Part shown: piece by piece, positions 11,022-23,567 of the stretch
Numbering within the stretch: position 1 is the stretch's first letter
Layout: each line of letters starts with the position of its first letter
Source: Hordeum vulgare subsp. vulgare
Taxonomy: Eukaryota > Streptophyta > Magnoliopsida > Poales > Poaceae
NCBI RefSeq assembly: GCF_904849725.1
Contig: NC_058518.1
Coordinates: 331,908,581 to 331,972,580, forward strand
Reading direction: 5' to 3'
DNA length: 64,000 nt
Notes under the pieces: model-generated
Databases searched by the model: none
Told to the model about the DNA's origin: nothing
What the model saw: the letters and a program-made list of their open reading frames with translations, nothing else
Program-made: the position numbers and the translations under genes

Positions 11022-12956
11022 ATGAAGAATCTGAAAGATCCAAGAACCAAAGTCTTGCCCTCAACTACGAGGGGAGGTAAGGAACTGCCATCTAGCTCTA
11101 CACTTGATTCACCTTCAGTTATGAGTAAGTTTGCGACACCACCTCTTGCTAGAAATCTTGATATGTCGCCTGTGCTAGATGATGCTAGAGATTCTACTGC
11201 TATTGATGATGCTTATGATGATACTATGCCTGATACTGCTAGAGATACTATGCCTGATACTGCTAGTGATGCTATGCCTGATACTGCTAGAGATGCTATG
11301 CTTGATACTGCTTTGCCTGATGATGCTAGAGATGCTATTTTGCCTGATGATGCTATGCTTTATACTGCTAGAGATACTACTTTTCCTGATATGCCACTAG
11401 GGGTATTCCTTGATGCTCATATTGCTAGAGTTACTGCCAATGCTCGTGATGCTTCTGAAACTGCCGATACTATTGAGATAGAACCTGCTTTTGCTCCTGC
11501 TAGATCTAGCTCTCCTAGATATGAATTGCCAGATATACCTGAGGGTTATGTTATGGAGGGAGAGATAGCTGAGGTTTTTCTTGCGTGTAAGGATGCCTAT
11601 GACGCTGAGAAATTACTTGTCAAGTGGAAGGAAAAATCTCTGAAAGCTAGGATGAAATACGACCCGAAGTTTGTCACTTCACCTATCTTTATCACCGATG
11701 AGGATTATGAATTCTCTGTCGACCCTGAGATAATCTCTCTAGTCGAATATGATACTTTCCACGGTTATGATTCTGAGACGGTCGTAACCCATCTTACCAA
11801 ACTACACGATATAGCCACCCTTTTCACTAGTGAGGAGAAGATCCGCTACTACTATATCCTTAAGTTGTTTCCTTTCTCTATAAAGGATGACGCTAAAGCC
11901 TGGTTCATTTCTCTTGCTCCTGGATGTGTGAGTAGTCCCCAGGATATGGTCTATTACTTCTGTGATAAACATTTCCCTACCCATAAGAAGCAAGCTGCCT
12001 TACAGGAAATATACAACTTTGCTCAACTCAAAGAAGAGAGTCTCCCACAAGCTTGCGGGAGGCTCATCCAGCTACAGAATGCTTTGCGTGATCACCCTCT
12101 TAAGAAGAACGAGACACTTGATATCTTCTATAACGGACTTACCGATGCTTCTAGAGACCACCTAGATAGTTGTGCCGGTTGTGTTTTTAGGGAACAAACT
12201 ATAGAACAAGGTGAGATGCTACTGAATAACATCTTGATGAACGATAATGCTTGGACTATTCCCGAACCACCTCCTAAGCCAACTCCTAAGAAAAGAGGTA
12301 TTCTATTCCTCAGTCATGAATATATGCAAGAAGCCAAGAAATCTATGCAAGAGAAAGGCATTAGATCTGAAGAAGTCAAAAATCTACCGCCTATCGAAGA
12401 TATCCATGGTCTCGATAACCCGATACAAGTAGTAGAGGTGAATTCTCTGCGTAGATTCAATGAGAGTGATATTCCTTTTGACAAACCTGCTAGCCTATGC
12501 TTTGATGAATTTGACAACTTTGTTGCCAAACAACAAAGTTTCAATGATTATGTTAGCAGACAATTGGAACGAAGTACTCGTATGCTTAGTCATTTTAGTG
12601 CTTGTGTAGACAGAAATGTCAATGATCTAAAGCTTCTGAGTAAACATGCCTCTATGATTACTACTCAGGTAGAACAAGTACTTAAAGCTCAGAATGACTT
12701 GCTCAATGAATTAAATGACAACTCTGTCAGAGTCATTACTAGAGGAGGCAAAATGACTCAGGAACCTTTGTATCCTGAAGGCCATCCTAAGAGAATTGAT
12801 CAAGATTCTCAAGGAATTAATTCTGATACACCCAGTCACCCTAAGAATAAGAAGAAGGATGATAGAAACCTACATGTCAATTCACCAAATACTGTCACAC
12901 CTGAAGAACCAAATGATATTTCTGCGTCTGATGCAGAAACACAATCTGGTGATGAA
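11022..12956 (+). pseudogene. gag: Gypsy C gag (first part of gag-protease frame)
   Basis: The likely start is the ATG at 11022 (MKNLKDPRTK); the frame is open further upstream, but that would translate the primer-binding site. There are 645 codons up to the D1 insertion. Residues about 52-124 are an acidic 8-residue tandem repeat of the type MPDTARDA. The Retrotrans_gag domain follows at about residues 262-385 (AKAWFISLAPG, FPTHKKQAALQEIYNFAQ, LIQLQNALRDHPL). A basic, lysine-rich segment comes near the end. No CCHC zinc knuckle is visible. The frame is open across the region, and it resumes in phase after the D1 duplication at 14567, so the only break in this part is the inserted LTR. Confidence 0.85.
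11175..11394 (+). repeat. 24-bp coding minisatellite in gag
   Basis: Tandem, slightly diverged copies of a 24-bp unit (GATACTGCTAGAGATGCTAT plus GCCT), with shortened variants lacking part of the unit near 11310-11350. Every variant keeps the frame, giving Asp/Ala-rich MPDTARDA and LPDDARDA motifs. Confidence 0.85.
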
Positions 12957-14561
12957 TGTTGCTGCTACAAAAGACCTTTCCCGGCAACGGCGCCAGAAAT
13001 CCTTCTACTCCTGGCTATCCCTATAGGGATTTCCTTTGAAATATGCAAAGGATTCCCCCGCGGCCTTGGAGCCTTGCGTTGGTGTTCCCTTGAAGAGGAA
13101 AGGGTGATGTAGCACCGCGGCGATAAGTATTTCCCTCAGTTTGAGAACAAGGTATCAATCCAGTAGGAGGATCGCGTCAAGTCACAAGTACCTGCACAAA
13201 CACAAAGAGCTTGCACCCAACGCTAGGAAGGGGTTGTCAATCCCTTATAGATTGTTTGCAAAGTGAGAACTGAAAGCAAAAAGTAAACAAAGCAAAGTAA
13301 AAGTGAAAGCTGAGATGATAGTTGTGAATATACCCGGGGGCCGTAGTGTTCACTAGTGGCTTCTCTCATGAAAGCAAGTAGACGGAGGGTGAACGAATTA
13401 CTGTCGAGCAATTGATAGAACCGCGCAAAGTCATGACGTTATCTATGGCAATGATCATACATATAGGCATCACGTCCAAAACAAGTAGACCGATACTTTC
13501 TGCATCTACTACTATTACTCCACACGCCTACCGCTATCCAGCATGCATCTAGTGTATTGAGTTCATAAGAACAGAGTAACGCCTTAAGCAAGATGACATG
13601 ATGTAGATGGACAATCTCAAATCTATGATGAAAGCCCATCTTGTTACCCTTGATGGCAACAACACGATGCGTGCCTTGCTGCCCCTTCTGTCACTGGGAA
13701 AGGTCACCGCACAGTATGAACCCAAAACCAAGCACTTCTCCCATTGCAAGAATCATAGATCTAGTTGGCAAAACAAAACCCAAGACTCAGAGAGACTTAC
13801 AAGGATATCAAATCATGCATATAAGAAATCAGCAAAGACTCAAATATAATTCATAGATAATCTGATCACAAATCCACAATTCATCGGATCTCGACAAACA
13901 CACCGCCAAGAGGATTACATCGGATAGATCTCCATGAAGATCATGGAGAACTTTGTATTAAAGATCCAAGAGAGAGAAGAAGCCATCTAGCTACTAACTA
14001 CAGACCCGTAGGTCTGAAGTAGACTACTCACGAGTCATTGGAGAGGCAATGATGTTGATGTAGAAGCCCTCCAGCTCCAAAGTCCCCTCCGACAGGGCAC
14101 CGGGAAGGGTCTCCAGATGAGATCTCGCGGAAACGGAAGCTTGCGGCGGCGGAAAAGTGGTTTCGTGGACGCCCTGATTTTTTCTAGGATTTTAGGGAAT
14201 ATATAGGCCAAAGAGCTAGGACAGGGGAGCTCGAGGGAGGCCACAAGACTAGTGGCCGCGGGCCCCCTGGCCGCGGCAACAGGGCTTGTGGGCTCCCTGT
14301 GGGCCTCCTGCCTTGGCCCTCAAGTCCCCCGATCTTCTTCTGTTTTGGAAAAATTCATTTCGGGGATTTTATTCCGTTTGGACTCCGTTCCAAAATTAGA
14401 TCTGAAAAGAGTCTAAAACACAGAAAAAACAGGAACTGGCACTTGGCACTAAATTAATAAGTTAGTCCCAAAAAATTTATAAAATGTATATAAAACATCC
14501 AAAATTGACAAGATAAGAGCATGAAACCATCAAAAATTATAGATACGTCTGAGACGTATCA
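12957..14561 (-). mobile_element. Solo LTR D1 (gypsy), TSD ATGAA, with an internal PBS relic
   Basis: A 1605-bp reverse-strand LTR inside gag of C. It opens (minus strand) TGATACGTCTCAGACGTATC ending at 14561 and closes ...TTGTAGCAGCAACA at 12957. ATGAA flanks both sides (12952-12956 and 14562-14566). A TATA-like TATATAGG-type site lies near 14200 in minus sense, with the GC-rich inverted repeat at about 14238-14300. A perfect tRNA-Asp primer-binding core, TGGCGCCGTTGCCGGG (minus strand, 12980-12995), lies inside the LTR about 23 bp from its end. Read-through of gag into this LTR explains the apparent C-terminal tail of the frame up to 13112. Confidence 0.9.
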
Positions 14562-14566
14562 ATGAA

Positions 14567-15373
14567 CATGAACCTGGTGACAATATGGACAACGATGTTC
14601 ATAATAATGCTCAACCTAGCAATGATAAGGATGTGGAGATTGAACCTATGGTTAATCCTGATAACCCACAACCTAAGAGATACGATAAGAATGACTTCAT
14701 TGCTAGGAAGCATGGTAAAGAAAGGGAGCCATGGGTTCGGAGACCCATGCCCTTTCCTCCCAAGCCATCCAAGAAAAAGGATGATGAGGATTTTGAGCAC
14801 TTTATTGAAATGTTGAGACCCGTCTTTCTGCAGATGCGGTTAATTGATATGCTCAAAATGTCTCCATATGCCAAGTACATGAAAGATATCGTGACTAATA
14901 AACGGAAGATACCAGATCTTGAGACCTCCACCATGCTCGCCAATTACACTTTCAAAGGTGGAACTCCTAAGAAACTTGGTGATCCCGGAGTGCCCACTAT
15001 ACCTTGCTCCACTAAAGGAAACTACGTAAGAACTGCCTTATGTGACTTTGGAGCCGGTGTTAGTGTTATGCCTCTCTCTCTTTATCGTAGATTTGAACTG
15101 GATAAGTTGACACCCATTGAAATTTCTCTGCAAATGGCTGACAAATCAACTGTTTTCCCTGTCGGAGTTTGCGATGATGTGCCTGTTGTGGTTGCTAACG
15201 TTACTATCTTAACGGACTTTGTTATCCTGGATATTCCTGAGGATGATGCCATGGCGATCATTCTTGGAAGACCATTCTTAAACACTGTAAGGGCTATTAT
15301 AGATTGCAGCAAAGGCAATGTCACCTTCCATGTCAACAGTAATGAGCATACAGTGCACTTTCTGAAGAAATGA
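14567..15373 (+). pseudogene. Gypsy C protease region (second part of gag-protease frame)
   Basis: Continues the gag frame after D1. The retropepsin-like active site is LCDFGAGVSVMP (Asp codon 15044-15046), followed by the flap and the conserved ILGRPFL (about 15262-15285). The polyprotein would be processed here. A TGA at 15371-15373 replaces a codon that is CAA in element G; without it the frame would run to the TAG at 15509-15511, as it does in G. There is no reverse transcriptase after it. Confidence 0.82.
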
Positions 15374-16312
15374 TATCACGTACATTGCATCAATGCTATC
15401 GAAAAAACTTCATCGATTCTTATTGGGAGCGTTGAATGCCCTATTCCTCGTGTTAAGATGAAGTATGATTTGCTTGTTGGGGAGATTCATATCCCCATTG
15501 AGGTGACTTAGTGGCTATTCAACAATTCTCCGTTTCCATTTGCGATTCGAAAAAGTTTTGTCATAAGGATGTGATCAACCCCATTGACGGATTTCTTTCG
15601 ATGACCATGAAATGGATGAATCAAGGAGTCACATACCTCTATTTTAAGCTTTCACTTTCTGTTGCTTAGAAGAAAAATGATAGATTTAGTTTAGTTTTTC
15701 CTGTTTTCTGTTTTAGCGTCCCGGAGAAAAGTACCCCGAAAATAAAAGTTCTCCGATGGTCCTGAAAATCAAATATGATTTTTTCTGGATTTTTTTGAAA
15801 AATACTAGGACTGAGAGCTGGCCTGGGGGCTACACCAGTGGGCCACAAGCCCTATAGCCGCGGCCTCCCCCTGGCCACGGCTACCAAGCTTGTGGGGCCC
15901 ACAGGGACCCCCTCCACTCATTCCAGCTCCCATCCTCTTCTTCTACTCTAGAAAAAATCGTTTCACACCTCAAACCCATGTTCTTGCTCATTTGGGTGTG
16001 ATTTTCGATCTCCTTCCTCAAAGCACCATTCTCCGAACCGTTTTGGGGAAATTACTCCTTAGTAAGTGACTCCTCGATTGGTCCAATTAGTTTCTATTCT
16101 AGTACTTTATCCTTCGCGTATTCTTGCTACCTTGGTGACCCTGTTCTTGAGCTTGAAATGTTGATTTTAGCTCGTCCCAAGTAGTTTTAGCGCGTGATAC
16201 GGTCTCCAGGCACTAGTAGGAGTAGTTGCTACGAGTTGGGTTAATCCTTACTCACTTTTCTTTCGAAGTCTCTAAAAATGTTAGAATTTTTCAGAGTTAG
16301 AAAAGGGAAAAG
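15374..16312 (+). promoter_or_regulatory. Spacer before ORF2 of C with an LTR-like promoter segment (15690-15935)
   Basis: After the end of the protease frame there is non-coding sequence. Between about 15690 and 15935 it follows the same course as the LTR at about 9410-9625: AGTTCTCCGA then GTCCTGAAAAT, TTTTTCTGGA, GAAAAATAC, CAGTGGGCCACAAGCCC, and the closing arm GGCTTGTGGGGCCCACA. Element G has the equivalent at about 48920-49145. I infer that a piece of U3 was copied into the body of the element and may drive ORF2. Transcription has not been shown. Confidence 0.6.
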
Positions 16313-17379
16313 ATGAGGAGGTTCTTGAGAGGCTCTTCAAGCCGTAACCCCAAGGAGGATGAGAAGAACCACCCCAAGTACGTGGTTCCTCGAGTCACAT
16401 AAGTTCGAGCGTGCGAGTGGCCAAGTGATGTATTTTTGCGCGCCGCTGGGCTTTATGAAGAGTTTTATTACTTGGTGGAGAATGCATGTCTTACCGCGTT
16501 CGTTGAAGATAAGTGCCCACAATACCTCCTTCTCACCAATATTTTCGTTCAAAGCTTCAACTTTTATCCGAGGAAGAATCCTCCTATGGTTGAGTTCATG
16601 TTATACGATATCCCCCAGCGCATGACACTACAAGATTTTTGCAATGTTTGCAAATTACCTTATGTTGGGGATATTCATGATCCTCGTCCACGGGACTTGG
16701 AGGCTTTCATAGATACTATTGCTGTTGGAGAGGAGAGAGGAGTGTTCGCGCTAGAATTGCTAGCATACATTTTCCTGTGATTCGGTACTTCTCATTATTT
16801 GTGGGAAAATGTTTCATTGGTCGTGGGGAGGCTGGATCACTTAGCTCTCGAGACCTTGCGGTTTTGCGCGAAGGCCTTTATAATAATAAGACTTATAGCC
16901 TAGGTGCTATAGTAGCTCAGCGGTTGAACACAAACCGTTCCAAAGGTGTCGTCTATGGAGGTATCTATGCTACCCATCTTGCCAGACACTTTTAGATACC
17001 CGTTAGACGGGACGAGGAAGAAGAGATGCTTCTTCCCGAGAGATATCTAGATTACGATAGCATGGTTCGCCATGATTTTCTTGATAGAGATATAGGTGGA
17101 AGGATGATTTATAACATGGTATTTAGTCAGGGTACTCGTGAGACTATTACTTTGCCTGCTCCTTCTTTGTTCAATCTTCATGTAGGCAGGTACACTATTA
17201 TGCCCTTGGACATCTACGCATATTGGGGCTTGGCCCAACCACAGTTGCCTGTGCCCGAGCCGCCAGTCGAGTACCAGACGCCAGTTTATCAGTGGGAGTC
17301 AGAGGAGTTCACACAACAGTGGCATCCACAGTCCGCTCCGGAGTATACCGAAGCTGGTTATTTGCCTCCTTGGGAGTAG
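16313..17379 (+). pseudogene. Gypsy C ORF2, Athila-type second ORF of unknown function (broken)
   Basis: Starts MRRFLRGSSSRNPKED (ATG 16313) and ends ...AGYLPPWE with TAG 17377-17379, about 355 codons. A TAA near 16400 replaces a codon that is open in element G. A one-base frameshift lies near 16770, and a TAG at 16993-16995 interrupts the second half. The homologous frame in G (47530-48551) shares the course CEWP...F...G, a middle segment with FIGRC/FVGKCF, GAIV/GAII..RLN, GGIYAT, and the ending PWE. The position after gag-protease recalls the ORF-1/env-like slot of Athila elements, but I cannot assign a function. No signal peptide or clear membrane span is seen. Confidence 0.65.
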
Positions 17380-19322
17380 ACCAAGCTAGGCCAAAAGCCT
17401 AAGCTTGGGGGAGTACGTGTTTGCACCAACTTTACATTCATGCTTATACTTTCACTTTGTTAGTCGGTTTTACACTTTGCCACTGTATTATCCATGCTAG
17501 TTTATTTTCGTTTTCTTGTTTCCTTGTTTTGTGTCCTTTTGAGAAAACCCAAAAAGATTTTCCTTTCTTCTTTTGCTTGTTGGGAGCTTTCCCGTGTAAA
17601 TAGTTTTCTTTTTCTTTGAGTCGAGGTAGAAGACCATGGTTACAATGTTTAGTGGCTCTCTCATGCATACCTGTTCATTTGTTAAAGAGTCATATTACTT
17701 TGTCTTCTCCTTTGTGTTTGCCTATAGATTTAGCTTAGTCCAATGCATGAGCATTCTTATTATTGTTCACATCGTTCGATCGTGCAAGTGAAAGACAATA
17801 ATGATGATATATGATGAAGTGACTGAGACTGGAAAAGCTGGTATGAACTCTATCTATTTTGTTTTTGTAAATATTACTAGCTTGTCCTCCCAGATTCAGC
17901 TTTGTTGAGAGAGAACCATGTTTGCAATGACAACTTAGAGATCATAGTTTCTGATGCCATGCTTAATTAGCTAGGAGCTTATAATGGTTTGTCTTGAATG
18001 CAACATAGATTTTGAGATGACTATGATGTAGTATGATAGGATGGTATTCTCCTTTGAATGATTCAAGTGGCTTGACTTGGAGCATGTTTATGCATGTAGT
18101 TGAAACAAAATCAACATAGCCTCTATGATGTTCGTGTTCATGGTGATTTATATCCTGCTCATGCTTGCACTCAATGTTAGTCAAACTCATTGCATCTTGA
18201 TGACTGTTGTCGCTCTCTAGTTGGTCTCTACCCAGTCTTTTGCTAGCCTTCACTTGTACTAAGCGGAATACTGTTTGTGCATCCAATTCCATAAACCCAA
18301 GAGTTTTTCCATGAGAGTCAACCATACCTACCTATTTGTGGTATCTACCTGCCGTTCCAAGTAAATTTGCATGTGCCATTCTCTAAACCTTCAAGAAATA
18401 ATCTGTTTTGCATGCCCGAACCGCTCATGTGGTGACAGGGGGCTATTGGTATCTTCCATGTTAGGCGTGTTATCCTCGACATGTGTTTATTCACTGTCAT
18501 TCACGAGAAAGGGGCCGGTAATTGGAATGCCCAGTTCCATGCTTAAATCGAAAACATAACTGTAAAACAAGACTCCCCCCGGATTGATGTTAGTATGGAC
18601 GGTACCCGAGGATTCAGCTAGCCGTGGAGTGTGATTGATTGGTGGTGAGGGAGTTAAAACTTTACTTTTCTGTTTGGGAACCGCCTATAGCATGAGTATC
18701 ATGGAAAATATTGAGAACTCTTGGTCATTGCGTTGACAATGAAAGCATGCCACCCAAAATTATTATCTCTGTTTTCAAAGCTTGAGGTCTGGCACCTGTG
18801 CAAATCAATGCTTCCCTCTGCGAAGGGCCTGTCTCTTTATTTTCCTGTTGAGTCATCCTCTTCTTATATAAGCACCAATTAGAGAGCACCTCTGTCATTT
18901 TTATGCTTTGCTTTTGATTGATATTGAGTACGACTATGACTGGATCTTCGTTGCTACAAATTACAATGTTTAGTCAGCCCTTGATCTTTGGAAGTGCTCT
19001 GCATTTATGTTTTGCGGTCTCAGAAAGAGCTAGCGAGATACCACCTATTCATATTGTTTCATGCTTGTTTTGATTGAATTGTTGGTATCTGAAACTCATT
19101 ATTATTTTCTCGCTAGCTGATTATGCAATTGATATTAGTTTACCGTGAGACCTATGTGTCACTTGCTTATGTGGTTAACTTGTGATCTTGCTGAAATTCT
19201 CGTTATGAGTTAGACATAGTTGTAACAACAAGATCAAACAGAGTTCGTCAAAGTTTTTCTTTTTCTTTCAGTTTGTCAACTGAGTTGCTTGAGGACAAGC
19301 AATGTTTTAAGCTTGGGGGAGT
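17380..19322 (+). other. 3' non-coding region and polypurine tract of gypsy C
   Basis: About 1.94 kb without a credible gene. Most of it is collinear with the corresponding region of G (45579-47529, reverse strand). For example, the phrase around 17400, GGCCAAAAGCCTAAGCTTGG, recurs there. The conserved polypurine tract AAGCTTGGGGGAGT ends at 19322. Its length and conservation in both copies suggest RNA-level function, which is not tested. Confidence 0.6.
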
Positions 19323-22300
19323 TGATACGTCTCCATCGTATCTACTTTTCCAAAATCTTTTGCCCTTGTTTTGGACTCTAATTTGCATGATTTGAATGGA
19401 ACTAACCCGGACTGACGCTGTTTTCAGCAGAATTGCCATGGTGTTGTTTTTGTGCAAAAATGAAAGTTCTCGGAATGTCCTGAAAATTTACGGAGAATAT
19501 TTCTGAAAAATATGAAAAATACGTGTGCAAAGATCCACCGGAGGGGACGGACCAGTAGGCCACAAGCCTTGTAGCCACGGCCTCCCCCTTGGCCGCGGCT
19601 ACCAGGCTTGTGGGGCCCACGTGGCTCTGCCGCCCCCAATTCTAGTGTGATTTATTCCCTTTCGTCCCTGTAAAAAATAAAGAGAGAAGAGTTCATCGCG
19701 TTTCACGATCCAGAGGCGCCGCCACATCCCGTTCTTGCCTTGGAAGGCAGATCTGGAGTCTGTTTTGGGCTCCGGATCAAGGAGATCGTCGCCATCATCA
19801 TGATCAACCTTCTTCCCTCTCCAATTACATGAAGCTCTTCATCGTTCGTGAGTAATCTATTTGTAGGCTCGCTGGGCGGTGATGAGTAGGATGAGATCTA
19901 TCATGTAATCGAGTTAGTTTTGACGGGGATTGATCCCTAGTATCCACTATGTTCTGAGATTGATGTTGCTAGTACTTTGCCATGCTTAATGCTTGTCACT
20001 AGGGCCCGAGTGCCATGAATTCAGATCTGAAATTATTATGTTGTCACCAATATATGTGTGTTTTAGATCCGATCTTGCAAGTTGTAGTTACCTACTATGT
20101 GTTATGATCCGGCAACCCCGGAGTGACAATAACCGCAACCACTCCCGGTGATGACCAGAGTTTGAGGAGTTCATGTGTTCACAAAGTGCTAATGCGTTGG
20201 TCTGGTTCTTTATTAAAAGGAGAACCTTAATATCCCGTAGTATCCATTTAGACCCTGCTACCACGGGAGGGATGGACAATAGATGTCATGCAAGTTCTTT
20301 TCCCTAAGCACGTATGACTACAGACGGAATGCATGCCTACATCACATTGACGAACGGGAGCTAGCCACATATCTCTCTGTGTTATAACTGTTGCATGATG
20401 AATGCCATCCAATAAATCACCGATCAATTGCCTACGAGTTTGTCCCACTGCTACGGTTACTTGCTCTGCTTCTACCGCTGTTACTACTATTGCTGCTACT
20501 GTTACTTGCTTTGTCCTGCTGCTGCTGCCACTACTGTTGCTACTACTCTTACTTGTTGTTGCTGTTACTTGCTACTGTTGCTACTTGCCACTGCTGTTAC
20601 TACTGCTGTTCCATGCCACTGCTGTTACTCGTTACCCTGCTGCTACCTGCTACAATACTTTACTGGCGCCATTGATACTTGAGTTAGGAATAATCTGCCG
20701 TCAATAGATTCTTTCCTAGCACCGTTGTTATCATACTACCTTTGCTGCTTATATCCTGCTTGCAGATACTAATCTTTTAGGTGTGGTTGAGCCGACAACT
20801 CAACTGCTAATACTGGAGAATATCCTTTCACTCCCATCGTGTCGAACCAACAAATTTGGGTTGAATACTTGTGACGCCCTCGATTTAATCGTACGCTAAA
20901 CATACACGCAAATGCGTACGATCAAACCCAAGGACTCACGGGAAGATATCACAACACAACTCTAGACACAAATAAAAATAACATCAGCTTCATATTACAA
21001 GCCAGGGGCCTCGAGGGCTAGAATACCGAAGCTCGATAAACACATGAGTCAGCGGAAGCAATAATATCTAAGTACAGATATAAAACATGGGGTGCCTTAG
21101 AGAAGGCTAGCACAAAAGATACAACGATCGAAAGAGGCGAGGCCTCCTGCCTGGGAACCTCCTAACTATTCCTGATCATCAGCGGCCTCCACGTAGTAGT
21201 AGGCACCGTCGGAGTAGCAGTCGTCGGCGGCGGGGACCTCCATCTCCTGGGCTCCATCATCTGGTCGCAGCAAACGGATCAAGGGGACAAGGGGGGGGGA
21301 GCAAAGCAGCGGTGAGTACTCATCCAAAGTACTCGCAAGACTTACATCAGAACTATGCTTAATATGCACCAGTATCAAAGAAGGGGGGTGTTATATGTGG
21401 ACTGACTGCAGCAAAGCAAGAATAGAGAGAGAAAGCCTAGTCCTATCGAAGACTAGCATCTTCAGGGTCTTGCAGCAATAGACGAGAGTAGAACACGGGT
21501 AAAACATTAATAGTCATATTGTTGCAGCAATATTAAAGTGAGGTCACGCCTAAAGATCCTTCCTCGACTCCCTGCGAGGAAGCAATCCCGAGGCAAACTA
21601 ATTCTAGTTAAGTAACAATTGTAGTTGTGTAAGATCGGGGCACAACTCCAAGTCGTCCTGTAACCGTGGACACGGCTATCCGAATAGTTAATTTTCAACC
21701 CTGCAGGGGTGCACCACATGTCCCGTCACGCTCGATAACACTCTGGCCGGACATACTTTTCTGGGTCCTGCCCGGCCTCGGAATATCGACACGTCGCAGC
21801 CCCACCTAAGACTAATCAGAGAGGTCATCCCGCCGGTCTAAATCCTAAGCGCAAAGGGTTCATGGGCCCAGTTCCCCTCCGCGCTCCTGCACGATGCGAG
21901 GGCGGCCGACGTCAGTCCTAGCATCCCCTAATCACAAGCGCAATGCATCTCGGGACCACTCGGGCGCGCGCCACTAGGATTGCTGACATCTGAAAAGCTT
22001 CGGCTGATACCGTGAAGCCGAGTACCCATAATTCTTCCCGCGTAGCTGGTTAGTGCGAAAAGGTCTCCGACCAACCCAGATCAAATACCCAAATCCATTA
22101 ACATTTTAATTAGGCCAGCAACACAGTCTCACGGGAATCCACCCGTCTTACAACTAATCACCAAAGATCCCCGTAACAAGGTCGAGTAACTGTGTGGTTG
22201 TAACATCGGGGGGAATCCGAGGTATCACCCTCGTCGGATTCCGAACGATGTACCCGTCAAGGTGGGCTTAGAGGAATCACCCTCAGGGGTCCCACAATTG

Positions 22301-23542
22301 AGGGGTTGTACGACAGAGGCGTCATCGGGAATGGTGAAAGATGAATCACCCTCGATAACCACAACCGACTAGCTATACTATAGAGATATCATCACGAGTA
22401 CTTAGCGAGGTGTCACCCTCGGTACCCGATAGTATCTGTGTAGCTCGTACAACGAAGGGGGTGAATGTGCTGTGTCGGGTCTGGCTCGTCGATCAGAGAT
22501 CGAGATTTGAAAACAAGCGGGGCAACTGGACTACGGGGTCAGAGGGGATGACTGCTCCACCTATACTAAGCATATTTAAAGTACAAGACTGAAAGTAGCA
22601 GTTCATCAAAAATAGGCTATGCATCAGATATAGGAGCTAACTATAACAATAGCAAAATACTAATGCAAGCAGTAGGAAGAAAGACAGAGGCGATATAGGA
22701 ATGATCAAGGGGGTTTGCTTGCCTTGCTGCTCTATGGAAAATGACTGATCGGTAGGGTCGTAGATGTACCCGGCAGCAGCGTCAGTCTCGGGGTCTACCG
22801 GTAAGAGGGGGAAGAAACAATAAATAATAGCAACGGTGCAACACAAAGCATGCCATGGCAAGATGCAGGCCAGACATGAGCTAACACAGCAACATCCGTC
22901 ATAGACAGGTCGGAAGAATATCTGACGATATTTTCCGGGTCTCGGGCTACTACCGGTTATATTGGAAACGATGGAAAAGTTCCATGTGACAGACGAACGG
23001 GCCGTGTATCCGGGTTCGTCTCGTTCTGCTCATCAACTTTCATGTTGAAAATATTTTGATCTGACTTACAGATTATTTAATATTAATTTTTAAAGTTTTA
23101 TTCAATAATTAGGAATTAAAAACAGATTTAAATAATTTACTAAAAAGCTATTATGACATCAGCATGACGGCATGGTGACATCAACATTTGACTGGTCAAC
23201 TCACCAGCGGGTCCCAAACGTCATGGGCACAAGTTTTAATTAAGATTAAATATTAATTAATAAGATTAATTTAGTGGGGGACCCACGTGTCATACTCTAA
23301 TTATTCTAATTATCCAATTAATTAATTTAACTAATATATCTATTTTATTTATTTAATAAAAACATTATCATTATCTTTTTTTTTTAATTATCGCGTGGGG
23401 CCTCCCTGTCATAGACAGCGGGTGCGTTGGCCTCACCAGTAAGTGACCTTAGGCCAAATACTCGATTTTATTCACAGATACATAATCATGCAAATATCGT
23501 ATTCCTCCAAATACCTATATATGCAATACATACATCGCATCT

Positions 23543-23567
23543 CATACATACATACATACATACATAC
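23543..23567. repeat. (CATA)n microsatellite
   Basis: About six uninterrupted CATA units inside solo LTR D2. Confidence 0.9.

Noticed and set aside
12957..13112. Apparent C-terminal tail of gag
   Set aside because: Read-through into solo LTR D1; the true frame resumes at 14567.
20870..20900. Possible Mutator or CACTA terminus at TGTGACGCCC
   Set aside because: 5-bp duplication and TG..CA ends fit an LTR; Mutator would give 9 bp and CACTA 3 bp.
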